Of a stretch of DNA of 64,000 nt, positions 48,701 through 60,070 are shown one piece after another. Source of the DNA: Dacryopinax spathularia (lineage: Eukaryota > Basidiomycota > Dacrymycetes > Dacrymycetales > Dacrymycetaceae); assembly GCA_037974965.1 (NCBI GenBank), contig JBBPFI010000007.1:620001-684000 (forward strand), in the 5' to 3' direction. The notes under the pieces are model-generated. The model searched no databases, was not told the origin of the DNA, and saw only the letters and a program-made list of their open reading frames with translations. Positions within the stretch are counted from its first letter, which is position 1. Each line of letters begins with the position of its first letter. The position numbers and the translations under genes were made by a program.

Positions 48701-50136
48701 ACGAGGATCACACCCCCTTCCCACCACAGTTCATTGAAGGCAAACCTGGACGAGGCAAGACCTTTCTCATTGCAACATTGACGGCATACCTACGCAGTCA
48801 AGGCTGCATTGTCCTCCTTACTGCCTCCACAGGGATTGCAGCCTCCAATTATGAGCGCGGCCGCACAGCACACTCTGTCTTTCGTATTCCTGTACAAGCT
48901 GTGAGCCAACCATCCTTTGTTCCATGCATGTCTGGCTGATCGCGATTGCAGGACAACAGCAACATCCAGTCACATGTCCACCCCACCTCTGTGCGTGCGG
49001 AGCTGATCCGTGCTACAAGCCTCATTGTCTTGGATGAGCTTCCTGGTGCAAACAAGACAACGGTGGAAGCGATTGATGCCCTGTGTCGAGAGCTCACAGG
49101 AATCAACAGCCCATTTGGAGGCATTCCATTCCTTGGTCTGGGTGACTTTCGGCAGGTCGCCCCAGTTGTAGAGGGTGGTGGGGAGACGGCAGCCTACGAA
49201 GCTTCCATCCTGTCTAGCTATCTGTGGCCTGCCTTTCACGTCCATTCCTTGCATGAGCCCATACGGAACCGAGGCGACATGGGCTTTGCTGCCTTTGTGG
49301 ATGCCATCGGGGAGGATACATCGCAAGCCCGCATACCTCTGCCATTCCTCCAATCAACCGATGACCTAGGTCACGTACTGGACTTCCTGTATCCATCGGC
49401 AATTCTCCATAACCCAGCAGCTGCAATGCGCCGGGCTTTCTTGAGCCCAAGGAATGTCCTGGTTGATGAGTTCAATAGACAGGCCCTGGACCTGCTTCAA
49501 TCCGATGAAGGTCAGTACGCATGCCAGCACAATTGTTACTCTTGACTGACAGCCATTCAAGTGATTTATCACAGTGCAGACATGATTAAGGAAGGGGAGG
49601 ATATTCCTTTGCATGACCCACGACATCTACCCGAATACCTAAACACGCTTGACTACCGTGGCATCCCCCCTCATTGCCTTGCGTTAAAGGTGGGGGGAAT
49701 CTGTGCCCTCACCCGGAATCTCTCAACAGAGAAGAAGCTGGTTAAAAATGCACGAGTGGTGATTCACGCCCTGAACCAGCGCTTCGTACAAGTCCGCACC
49801 CTTGGCCAGCAGGGCAACCTTGGCAGTGAGCTCCACTGCATCCCACGCATCCGGTTCGCATTCACACCATATCGGGCAAGTTGGACAGTGGTGCGCATCC
49901 AGCTGCCCCTTCGCTTGGCATATGCCACCACATTCAACAGTTGCCAAGGCTTAACACTGGATAAAACGGTGCTGGACTTCCGTACTGATGTGTTTGCACA
50001 TGGACAGTTGTATACTGCACTTACCCGTGTGCGGCATCGGGATGACTGCCTTTCCTTTTTTGGTGTGGAATCTGACAGATTGGTTGCAAACATACAAAAT
50101 TCGAAGCTCATGCCTGTACATACACCAGTAGACTAA
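45740..50136 (+). CDS. Helitron RepHel protein: HUH/Y2 Rep endonuclease fused to PIF1-type helicase
   Basis: Exons 45740-46628, 46679-48900, 48952-49510 and 49562-50136 total 4,245 nt, exactly 1,414 codons plus stop. The N-terminus has an Arg/Gln-rich helix and a Cys cluster (CQLC...CCNNGQ) followed by the Helitron-like N domain. The Rep domain has the metal-binding HUH motif RGLPHAHIVL (about residue 507) and the two catalytic tyrosines in FIYLYKYLFKG (about 631). The helicase has Walker A GKPGRGKT (about 982), TASTGIAASNYERGRTAHS, Walker B LIVLDELPG (about 1062), GDFRQVAPVV, TFNSCQGLTL and YTALTRVRHRDD (about 1374). Every catalytic motif is present, so an active enzyme is plausible. It nicks and unwinds the element for rolling-circle transposition. 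The introns split conserved motifs cleanly, showing the element uses the host spliceosome. Confidence 0.95.
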
Positions 50137-51984
50137 TTTAACTCAGTTGTCAACCCTACCGCTCTCTCTCCGCGCGGCCCGCAGGGATCACCCCTTGTAT
50201 TGCAATCACCATCCCCCAATCAACGACTTCCACTTCCCACCGCTGGGGACCCGTCTCACATGTATAGCTGCCAACTTGACTTCCCTGTACCTCATTGCTG
50301 CGCAGTTCGTCGATTGGTTATCCAACCCATTTGTCCACCAATATCGGAGAACGGCAGAGCACAGCAACGAACTCATCCTACTGCCACCGAAGCAAGGGGT
50401 GGCATGTTTGACATTACAAAGCTGGGGTTTTCACTTATTGCAAAAGTAACCATCTCAATTGAATTAATATCGACACTCGACTCGCCAAGCGAGGTCCCTG
50501 CCTATGACCCTGACCAGCCTTCTTTTCCGCCCGCTGTTCCTTCGCTCGTCTCAATTGGCCCTCAATCAGCGGACAGCGTCGTCCTGCGCCTGCTAGCACA
50601 GCCTTGTCCCCTTTCATTTGTTCATGGACTCTCTCTTCCCCTCATTTCTCGCCCACCCACATGCACTCGCTCGAAGCCACATGTCTCGGCCTAGCCCGCT
50701 ACGATGCTGGCATCCAATAGCTGATCGCTAAACGAATGCCTCGGACTTTGGCGCTCTCGTAGCCCAACTGAATACAACCCTTTGGCATCCATCAAGCTTA
50801 CGGGCGCTCAACCCTGCCTGTCCCTTTGGAGCAACTTGCACTGTCAGTCAACACCGCACTGCCTCGCTCTCTTGATTCCTCTCGGGCCGGCGCCATCTGA
50901 CGACCTGTCTTCCTCTCAACTCCCGCCTGATCCTGGGCCGGTCGTACGAGTGCTGTTCTTCTTCCTAATAATGAGCCTTGTACTCCTGAAGCTCAATATA
51001 GTAGCACGTTCTCAAGAAAGTGGAGAACGCTCTCTCCCGCATTCTAGTCCCAACCAACGACGCCCTCGGCAAAACCCGGAAGATCGCTCGCTCGCTCGAT
51101 CATCCAGCACCTAAATAACGTACAGAATCCGATAATGCAAAACCCAACAATACAAACCCCCAAACGCCGAAGTCCCTGGATAGCCCGAGCACTTCGCCGA
51201 CCCTTCTACTTCCAACAATAGCCAGCAATCTACAAAAATATCCGGTTCTTCCCAGGCTCATACCCCACACTTCCCAACCCCCTTCTAATAAGGAACATAT
51301 AAGTTGATGGAGGATGGAGTGCGCAGCATGGCTCGTAAACCCGGGTTTACAGCGCCGCTGTTTGGGGTTTTGCTTCTGGTGTGGAGAGTGTTTGGGGCTT
51401 CGTCATGCTTTCTGTTTACTCCTCACGCTGGCGACTGTGGTCTTCGATAGGAGAGAGAAGAAGCGGTCATGTGAGCTGCCTGGGCGGGAGCCATGCGCGC
51501 CTTGGCGCTTAACTAGCCCAAGAGTACTTCGACAATGCTTTGGCAGCGCCGCCCATGTTATCCCTAAAACGAGCCCTTCCCAAGACGAAGTCGCTCCGCT
51601 CCACACTCTTCGACCAACTGGTGGACTGCACTGGGAAGCACACGCCCGCACTGCCCCCTTCCAGTGAGCTTACAAAAGCCTGACAAATCCCACTCAATTG
51701 CCTGGTTTGGGAACCTGTGCGCTTACATAAGCCTGTTTCGGGCAGAGTCGCTTCTGCGATCCTGTTACTTTTTGCTTGGGGCTTGGGTTGGGTAAGCCGG
51801 AAGGGGGTTGGAATCCCGTTGTATACCAGCGGGATGGGATCCGCACTGATGGAGCGATGGAGCGGAAACACGAGGGAATGATACTGGATCTATGTGTGTA
51901 GCGGGCTTAAATGATACACCGATGTACAAAAAGCAAAACAAAACAAACTGAAGTCAATAGCAGTCCTGGTCGAGCAATCCACCA
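50137..51984. other. Long non-coding stretch holding the Helitron 3' end
   Basis: This 1.85-kb region between the RepHel stop and the next gene has only weak open frames. The first part (50150-51080) is rich in CTCTC and Pro/Ser-like codons. Structures seen: hairpin GATGC-TG-GCATC (50703-50714) before CTGA/T at 50721-50724; hairpin CGTTCTC/GAGAACG (51007-51029) before CTAG/T at 51044-51047; the palindrome GTAAACCCGGGTTTAC (51335-51350); and a hairpin at 51815-51833 followed 12 nt later by CTGA/T at 51846-51849. Any of the three hairpin-plus-CTRR sites could be the Helitron terminus. Confidence 0.5.
51335..51350. repeat. Perfect 16-nt palindrome GTAAACCCGGGTTTAC
   Basis: This sequence equals its reverse complement and lies in the non-coding stretch right of the Helitron. 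GTAAAC on each arm also resembles a forkhead-type core (GTAAACA). No CTRR follows at the distance usual for a Helitron end. Confidence 0.8.
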
Positions 51985-52915
51985 TCAAACTGCAGCAGTA
52001 CTGGTCGGAGCGGGCAGCGTATCCTCTGGCCGGTTCCCGACCTCCTCCGCCCGACTCTCAAGCCTCACGGCCGCCGCGCCCGCCGCACTTCCCAAGTCCT
52101 GCTCACCAGGCTCGGTCCCGCCAACCACGTGCTGCACCGCAACGTCGAACATGACCTGATTCGGCGCATACCGCTCGAATGTTGGTTCTCGGCCGTACGC
52201 GATCTCTGCTGTGAGGATGAGTATGTCGGCCGTGAGCCCTTTTACGGGGGTGTGCGAGCTCCGGAATCGGTGCATGCGGTAGGCTGAGTCCCATAGCCAG
52301 GCTCGGTCGCTCGTATTCTGTCGCACGGAGACTCAGTCGTCGTCCTCCTGGATCCCGAAAGGCAAGGGGCAAGGTGCAAGGGACGTACATGCAGATCCTC
52401 GTCATATGGCCAGTCTTCGGTCCCCTTTCCCGCCAATGGCTCGTGTCGCATGATCTCCGGATCTAGCACGGCCTCCAACGGGTGGTAGAAACATGCGTCT
52501 ACCTCCCCTGCGTTGGGCACGAGCGTGTTGAGTAGTGAGGGATCTGTAAGCAGGGCGACGCAAGGGGTGACGATGAGCTTGAATTGGGATAGGAAAGGTG
52601 GGAGGAGGACGAGGTTGTGGATGCTTGGATGGGATAGGGGAAGACCGCATTCCTCAAATGCCTCTCGCCTCTATGTTCACATTGAGTCTCGGAGTGATGA
52701 AGTGAGGGCATCAAAGGACGTACGGCAGTCGTGAACGGGTCCTTCTCGCCTGGATCTACCTTACCTCCAGGGAGGGCAGTCTGACCAGGATGACTCCTTA
52801 GCTGCTTCGACCGTGTCGTAAGTAGCACCCATAGTCTTCCCTCTGTCTCAAAGAGCAGCACCAGTACCGCAGCGAGCTTTTGATGCGGAGGGACATTGCT
52901 GATGCTGTTTGGCAT
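51985..52915 (-). CDS. CoA diphosphatase, NUDIX (PCD1/NUDT7-like)
   Basis: The ATG at 52915 starts MPNSISNVPPHQKLAAVLVL. The family-specific segment LLTTRSKQLRSHPGQTALPG leads into the NUDIX box GGKVDPGEKDPFTTA-RREAFEECGLP, split by an intron after ALA. The longer spacing before REA and the upstream LRSHPGQ are the marks of the CoA-diphosphatase branch. Later exons give VTPCVALLTDPSLLNTLVPN and WLWDSAYRMHRFRSSHTPVK, then a Glu/Ala-rich tail to the stop at 51985-51987. The enzyme cleaves CoA and oxidised CoA to phosphopantetheine and 3',5'-ADP, usually in peroxisomes. A C-terminal SKL-type signal is absent (the end is STAAV), so its location is open. Three short introns are needed. It is divergent from pICln. 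Confidence 0.9.
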
Positions 52916-53254
52916 GCCGCATCATCAGCGCCAATGGCCTCTAATTCTGCGACACATGGCTTACGTATATATCGGACTTGGTGACTGATACTCTATCAAC
53001 CTCTCTATCGCTTCTCTAGAAGAAGTAGACAGCGTAGCCAGTGCATTATCAAGCTTTGTCGTTGTATGCGTCCCATTGACGCCGTTCGCGATGACGGTCG
53101 ATTCCATACCGGTTCAGTCCGCGCCGCGCGTCAAAATCACGCGCACCAAACTCAAGTTCAGAGCTAGGGTCCAGAAATTTACGCCACCCCAACAGTATTC
53201 TGCTGCACACCAACATAATCTTTGACTTGTACTTGCAGGACAACAACCACAGGC
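52916..53254. promoter_or_regulatory. Divergent promoter of CoA diphosphatase and pICln genes
   Basis: This is a 339-nt gap between opposite start codons with no recognised gene or clear motif. The pICln leader may contain an intron, because ACTTGCAG lies just upstream of its ATG. Confidence 0.4.
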
Positions 53255-53977
53255 ATGCCTACCGTACCGATATCGACACCGCCTACGTATGTTTCTGTTG
53301 AGGAACACCAGGCGTTGACTTCGTCAACTCCGGATTCGTTCAACTCTATCCCACCGGTCTTAAGGCACAAGGAGGAGAACGTGACTATCTCCCTTGAGCC
53401 TCCCCTGCCCGGACTGGAGGGGGAAAGCATAAAGGGGACACTCTACGTTATCGAGAGGTGCACCGCTCCACCAGTCTTACATAGAGATTAGTACTGAACT
53501 TCTTGGGACAGTGCATTGGCGTTCATATCCGCTGCTGGGACGGGTTTCCAGATTGACTACCCGTCTATAACGCTGCATGCTGTGAAACGCGCTCCTACGG
53601 GCGTGTCTATCTACTGCCAATTGGACGAGACGCCCGAAGGGCAACAGCTATCGGAAGACGAAGAGAATGAGATGCGTGAGCTGTCGATCATCCCTGAGTC
53701 AGAAGCTAGCGGTGCGTACGATCAATGACTCGTTCGTGCTGTGCATTTCTCACCCGGTCACGCAGTGGAACCCATCTTCGAGGCACTCTCCCTCTGCGCA
53801 TCTCTACATCCCGACAAAGCCGGCGGAGACGACGAAGATATGGAGGACGAGATGTTCGCCGATGCGGACGAGTCGGGATTCGAGACGTTCACGGGAGGGG
53901 AAGACGAGGAGCTCAGTGCGGTCGGTCGGGTACGCAACGATTTCGTTACTCCGGATTCGAGGTTTCGGCCGTATTGA
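53255..53977 (+). CDS. pICln/methylosome subunit (ICln family)
   Basis: Exons 53255-53457, 53512-53711 and 53766-53977 sum to 205 codons. The PH-like domain contains GLEGESIKGTLYVIESALAF, ISAAGTGFQIDYPSITLHAV and IYCQLDETPEG. The acidic C-terminus has DDEDMEDEMFADADESGFET and ends SRFRPY. The wording FQIDYPSITLHAVKR is the hallmark of ICln proteins. In animals pICln binds Sm proteins and hands them to the PRMT5 methylosome for snRNP assembly (family knowledge). The acidic loop that mimics the Sm partner is present. The length of 204 residues is normal. Confidence 0.9.
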
Positions 53978-54261
53978 AGCCTGAGTCTGCTACAACTCGC
54001 GTGTGTGAAAATCATATAGGCTGCATTGGCGCATTTGGAGTCGATCATTGTATATCCGCATGGTGGGGAGCCGGCAGCTGCGGATGCAGCTAACGGTGCA
54101 AGCGAACGAGAAGGGAGTGAGGAAGCAGAACCAAGAGTTGCGAGGACGGACAACCTGCCAAATGGCGCTCATTGAATGATGTTGATCGGTCAGCTAGCTT
54201 CGGTATTGATTGAACCCAGATTAAGGGGATAATGTTGTACGGGTATAGCTAAGCAGGCTAA

Positions 54262-57200
54262 TCAAGTCTCTACCACCTCAAACTCTTCCTCCGCTTCCTC
54301 CAAGTCAGATAATTCCCGCGCTTGAGCATCATACTCCACGTCATCTTGGTAACTGTTGAACGATTCGTCGCCGTAGTCAGGGTCATCGTCTCCCTCGGCA
54401 TCTTCCTCTTCTTCGCCCTCCTCCTCTTCGCCCTCCTCCTCCCCGTCCTCCTCTTCTTCTTGGTCGTCACCATCCTGCCGCTGCGCAAATCGCTTGGCCC
54501 ACTCGGCATTGCCGCTCACGCTGGTGGCCACAGGCAGCTGGACAGGCTTGAAAAGGTTGTTACCATTGCCGTTTGAGCTCGAGGCAGGTGGCGTCCACCC
54601 TTCCGGCTTAGCGAAGATACTACGCGGTGCTGCAGGTGCGAACAAGCCCGAGACGCCTCCAGAATGCATCCCAAACGTCCCGCCGATAGGGGCAGGTGAG
54701 GTCGACTTCACAGGCGGCGATACGCTGCCTTGTGTTGGCTGATCAGGCGTGCCGAATCCGCCCGGGCCGAAAGCAGACTTCAGACCGATAGGCGAAACTG
54801 GAGAGGGTGCTGCAAGACCGCTGCCAGATGAAGTCGATGCCGGAGTTGAGGAAGTTGTAGCCATACCGAACCCACCCGGACCGAAGGCTGACTTCGAGCC
54901 GGAAGCGGCAGGTGTCGCAGAAGGCATTCCGAAGCCGCCAGCGCCGAATGCAGATTTAGAGGCCGAACTTGACTTTCCGCCGAACAGCGCTTGAAGGGGC
55001 GGGGAACGAACAGTGGACGACGCCAGGGGATTTGCGGTCTGTGGAGGCGTCGTGGGCGACGCGGGCGACGCAACCTCCTGTGAGGAGTTCGCGACGGCTT
55101 TATCCGAAGACAAGGTGACTCCGGACTTCTTCAACAGGTCCGAGAACGACGGCAGACCAGACGGCCGAGGGCCCGCCGCTGCATCCTTCGTAAGGGACGA
55201 GAAGTCAAACGCTTTCTTCGTTGTCGCCGCTGAGTTTGTCGTTTCCGTCGCTTTGACACCTTCTTTCGACGTATCGTTAGCCTGTGCAGCCTTTGACAGT
55301 GCGGAGAAGTCAAATTTCTTGGTCTCTTTCCCCGATGACGGTGAAGGAGAAGATGCTTCGGGTTTAGCCGGAATGGAGACTGTCATTTCCGGGCTTTTGT
55401 TAGGCGTTCCGGCCGTCTCAGCCGTGCTGCTCGCCTGACGAGCTGGCTCCGGTTTGTCTTCCCTTGGAGAAGAGGAGAAAGCAGGCGTCGTGATCGGCTC
55501 ATCCTTGTTGTCACTCGCTTCAGGCTTCTTCGCAGCAGGTCCAGGCTGCGCGTCGGCAGGCTGGGGAGGAATCTTGCCGAATATCCCCTTATTTTCTGCA
55601 GGTGCACCCAAAGTAGCAGCCGGCGACCCGGTCTTCTGCAACGGTGTGGCGACCGCTTCAGGCTGCTTAGCTGGCGGTGGCGGCATTGCAGGCTTTAGCT
55701 CGGTAATGGACGACACAGGAGATTCCACTTTGCTGGAGGTCGACGCAGGCCCTTGAATGGGTGATTTCCACGGCTCCGTTGTAGGGGAGCCGTGTTCAGA
55801 TCTCCGACGTCTGTTCATCTCCGCCAAGCTCGCCATGGCATCCTTGAAGTTCGGGCTCTGGGAGGGATCGGTTGGATGTGAGGGATTGGTTGGACTGGAG
55901 GGGCCGGCTGTGCGATTCGGCGGAGCTTGGAAGCTAAACGTTGGATTGGGTGCCACCTTGCCGGGCGTTCCAAGACTGCTCCATGCTTGCTTCGCCTGTT
56001 CACGCAGCTCTTCAGCAGAAGGAATATGAGCTGGCTTTCCGGTGAGCGGAATGAATTCTGCGGGCGTTTTGATGGCAGCTTTGGGTAATTGCGGGCCAGC
56101 ATCCTTCTTCACCGGCGGGAGGGAGCCAAGGAAGTCTTTCCGAGGCAACGGCGCAACAGAACCAAGGGGTACGACTGCCGCCGCGGCAGGCGGAGCGAAA
56201 GAGGGCCATTGCGGTGCTTTCAGTGCCGCCAGTGGGTTAACCGTCCCTCCAGACTCGCCGACGGTCTTCACCGGCGTAGCGAAAAGGACCTGTGGACTTG
56301 GCTGGGGAGCCGCCTGCCCCTCCGCAGTTGCCTGCTCGCCGTGCGCTTCTCTGCCTTTCATGGCAAACTTCTCGCCATGCGCATGTCGATGGCCATGCCT
56401 TCCTGCACCGGGTCCAGGCGGCCCAGTGACCAAGGGCTTGTAAGGCGCATTCTTCAGTGCCTCCCACCCAGGTGGTAAAGGGCCGGAGAAGCTGAACGGA
56501 TTTGCAACAGAGGTTGCTGGCGGCGTGGCTTTGAACTCGGCTGGGGCTGTCTCCTTCTCCGGCTCTATCTGCTTCATTTCTGTCACAGGAGCCTTCACAG
56601 TTGACCCACTCGCCACAAGGGAGGGCTGCCCGGCGGGAGGATTTGGTAAAAGACTGGCGGGAGAATCCAGGGACTCGACCAGTTGAGGTGGAGAGATCTC
56701 ATCGGAGAGCGGAGGGCCATCTATTGTCAAGGGGCCATTGCGGAACGGCAGGATAAGGCCCATATCCGAGACCGGAGGATCTTGATGGGTGGCATGGGCA
56801 ACGGTTCGAGTTACGGTATTGACCAAGGGCGTTGTTCTCACGTTGAGAAATGCCTGCTTCAGCCGAGCAGCACTCTCTTTCGACGAGATCCGGGGCGCCC
56901 TAGTTGGTTCCGAAGCAGCTCGAAGCTCCGATGGACCATCCGTCGTTTGATCAGCTTCTGTAAGGCTCGGCTGAGCAGGTAGTTGATCTCGATACGCCTC
57001 CCGAAGGGCTTGCACCTTCTTGCTTAACAGCTCTAGGGTTGCAAGTTCGGTTGCGGCCGCGGTATCCAGATTCCGTATCGTGCGATTGACGGTATCCAAA
57101 GCAGGACCGCTGTACGGGATCAGCAAGGAAAGCTTTGTACAAAGTGTCTAGGACTCACGTAAGAGGTTTTGCGCCGCTCTTTCGCTGTATCACTTTCGTC

Positions 57201-60070
57201 CTCATGGCAGTCACGTAATCTTCAAGCCTCTCGAGTTGATTATGGACCAACTATACCAGGGTCAGTTCAATGCAGATCAAGAAGTTCGTCTTGTAAGCCT
57301 ACTTACCAGGGAAGTGTGACGCAGCTTGGCTTGATTCTCACTCTGCTCAGGTCCTAACTGGCGTATCCGCACCACGGTATCATAATCCTTGTCGTCAAGA
57401 GCGCGTTTCAGTCTCGCACATTCTTCCTTTTTCGTCTCAGCTGGGCAGAGAGGTGAGTTCACATGGTCCGGCGAGTGACAAGCCATACCTTTCAGCACGA
57501 GAGAGTCCAATTCGAGAGACCACCGCCGATACTGCAGCGTGCGTTCCTTAAGAGGAGCAGTCTCAGCTTGGATCTCGTTGATAACAGCCTTCAGAACTTG
57601 GAAGTCGGCAAAGTTCCATCGCTTCCTATCAGCGAGATCTTCCACACCTTTGCTCAGTGGCGATGGCGTCTTGAGCTGCACGTGATACAGGTGACATCTC
57701 GCAAGTGTCTCGCGAACCTGTAAGACATGAGGCTACGAGCAAGCAAAGAGAACGAGAAATACGAACCTCGCGCAATCCTTCTTCTACCACGAAACGAGCT
57801 TTTTGCAACTCTTCAGCAGTACTTCGCACCGGTGCGTTATCAGGATCGCTCGTCTCCAGGCTGAACTTGGGTGTCCGCTGGTGCGGCCAGCCTCCATTGA
57901 AGGGAGGTTCGGGCGGAGTGATGGGTTCCTCCTTTACTGCTTGGCCAACAGTGGTACCCGAGGAGGATGCGCCCAGTTTGCCCAGGGTGGGCATGACAGC
58001 CGGAGAGGCTGGCGGCGTCGGTTCTTTCGGTTTGGTTGCACGGGCCTTCACCGCCGCGGCTGGGGGGACTGGAGCCGGTGCACTAACTGGAGTAGCCGTC
58101 CCGAGTAGGGTAGATGGAGTAACCGGCGCACGAGCAGAGGATTCAGCGGATTGAGCCCCGGGACGAAGAGACAATCCCGTAACGGTATTGGCAATGCCGC
58201 CATCTGGCAGGGAAGGTCTCGTCCCCCAATTAGTGTATTCTTTGCTCGCTGTCTCCTCGGCAATCTCCGCCGCACGGAACCTCTCTGGCTGAGCAGCGGT
58301 CTCCTCTTCTTCATCCGAATCGGGCTGAGCCGGCCTCAGCCGACTATCAGATACGTTTACAGGCGAACCTGCAGCAGGCTGTGCGGCTGGAGGTGCAGAT
58401 TTGTCAGATGTTGTCCTTATGAAAGCCGGCGGGGTGCTTTGTGGCGTCGTGGAGGTCGGAACGGGCGTCGATGAGCTTGCAGCAGTCGTCGCAGCCGCTT
58501 TCTTCGCAGGAGTAGCAGGCAACTCTGTCTTGCTTTCACTTGCTTCAGGCTGTTTTGTAGCGCTTGTAGGAGGTGCGGTCTTCGGTGTCACCGTCGGGCG
58601 TTCCTCCGACTTGACAGTAGCGGGCTTGGCAGAAACTTCAGCCTTTTCGGCGGATTTGGCTACTGGTCCAGCCGGCGATTCGATCTTGGGCGCAGGGGCG
58701 GTGGACTGCTCAGTCTTCTGCACTGGCGCGGACAACGTCTCGGGCGCCTTAGCCGATTGAGAGGGTGTGACAGGTTTCTGTCCAGTGGTGGACTCCTTTG
58801 CAGGTACGGCTGGCGCCGAAGGCGTCGCAGCAGCGGTTTCGGGCGCTTTCGCAGGCGCCGAGCTGGATGCCGTCTCCGGCTTCTTGGCGAAGACACTCTT
58901 GAAGAAGGCATCGGTGACCGACTTGGAAGGAACGTACGACGTGGAAGAAGCGGAGGGGAAGCCGGACGAAGCAGGCGCAGGTGGACTACCGAAGGTGTTC
59001 TTAGGTGATGTAGACGCTGTTGCGGCAGCGAATGCGGACGGCGGGGGTGGCTCGACTTTGCCAAAACTGGGAGTAGGAGAAGTGACTGATGGGGCTTTTC
59101 CGAATACAGGGGCAGGAGCAGATGCTGCTGGTGCCGAGCCGAATGGCTGAGGCTGAGCTGGCTGAGCTGGACTGGTCGTCGGCTGAGCGAACGGAGATGG
59201 CTTGGGCTGTCCAAACGTGCTTTGTGCGGGAGCACCGAAGGTCATTGCTGCTGGAGCTGCGGGCTGTCCGAATGTGCTCTGAGCCGGTTTGCCAAAGGTC
59301 ATCGATGCGCTCGACGGTGGTCCCATCCCACCTGCACCAAACGCGGACACCACCGGTTGAGGAGAGGTGGCAGGAGCACCCATCCCTCCGGGTCCAAAGG
59401 CCGATTGTGCCACGGGTGCGGGTGCACCCATCCCTCCCGGACCGAACGCCGACTGTGTTGCTGCTGGAGCACCCATACCGCCCGCTCCGAATGCAGATGG
59501 TCTTGCTTGACCAAATGTTGGAGCGGCAGGTTGGCCGAACGCATTCGTACTCGGTGCAGCAGGCTGGCCGAAGGCGTTCGTAGTGGGCGCAGCAGGCTGA
59601 CCGAAAGCATTGGTCGGTGGCGCAGCAGGCTGACCAAAACCGCCGGATGACGATAATGACATCTGCCCGAATGCATTAGGAACAGATTGAGACTGCCCGA
59701 ATGCATTTGTGGCGGGCTGAGGTTGACTAAAAGCGCTGGGTTGAGGTTGACCGAACGCTGATGTCGCTGCCGGTGCACCGAAGGCATTCGTAGCTGGTCG
59801 GGGTGCGCCAAAGGCATTTGGAGCTGGCCCCAACACCGCGGCCTCGCTCTCCAGCCCAGACATATCAAAATCATTGCTGCCAGAGGGTGCATCGAAGATC
59901 GAGCGGCCACTGCCCGACTGAGCGATATCCGCGAAAGACAGCGGTTTTGAAGGAGCGATCGCGCTGAACGCGCCCGGCGCGAGCCCTGTCGGCTTGGACA
60001 GAGTGCTGTTCCCAATACTTTTCTGCGCCGCTGCCGCCCATATCGACGACGACGGCGCGTTGCTGTTCAT
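54262..60070 (-). CDS. FG-repeat nucleoporin, Nup159/Nup214-like
   Basis: The ATG at 60070 gives MNSNAPSSSIWAAAAQKSIG. A dense FG region follows at once, with NAFG, SAFGQPQ and tandem SAFGPGGMGAPA units (about 59840-59280). A long Ala/Pro/Lys-rich spacer comes next. The central exons encode a coiled-coil block (RWNFADFQVLKAVINEIQAE, RIRQLGPEQSENQAKLRHTS, LDTVNRTIRNLDTAAATELA) resembling the Nup159/Nup214 coiled coil that joins the Nup82 complex. A second FG region follows (SAFGAGGFGMPSA, SAFGPGGFGM), then a very acidic tail ending EEFEVVET at 54262. Nup159 sits on the cytoplasmic face of the pore and activates the mRNA export helicase Dbp5 through an N-terminal beta-propeller, which is not seen here. 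Low-complexity sequence makes the family name less certain than the nucleoporin call. Confidence 0.75.

Larger units (their letters stand above)
43088..50136 (+). mobile_element. Helitron (rolling-circle DNA transposon) coding core with three genes
   Basis: Three plus-strand spliced genes follow each other with gaps of 172 and 146 nt: a 2OG-Fe(II) oxygenase, an OB-fold-like protein and RepHel. All splice junctions that I could place are GT-AG introns of 49-59 nt, and the exon lengths sum to whole codons in each gene. The coding part therefore looks whole, with no visible break. The neighbouring host genes (WC-2-like at left, CoA diphosphatase at right) are complete, so insertion was intergenic. 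True ends extend beyond the given span. The 3' end is expected downstream as CTRR followed by T; three weak candidates with hairpins end at 50724, 51047 and 51849. Absence of terminal inverted repeats and target duplication is normal for Helitrons. Age cannot be judged from one copy, but open frames argue for a young insertion. Confidence 0.85.

Noticed and set aside
51403-51871. Minus-strand open frames in the gap right of the Helitron
   Set aside because: No family resemblance, no splice continuation, and overlap with hairpin-rich non-coding DNA.
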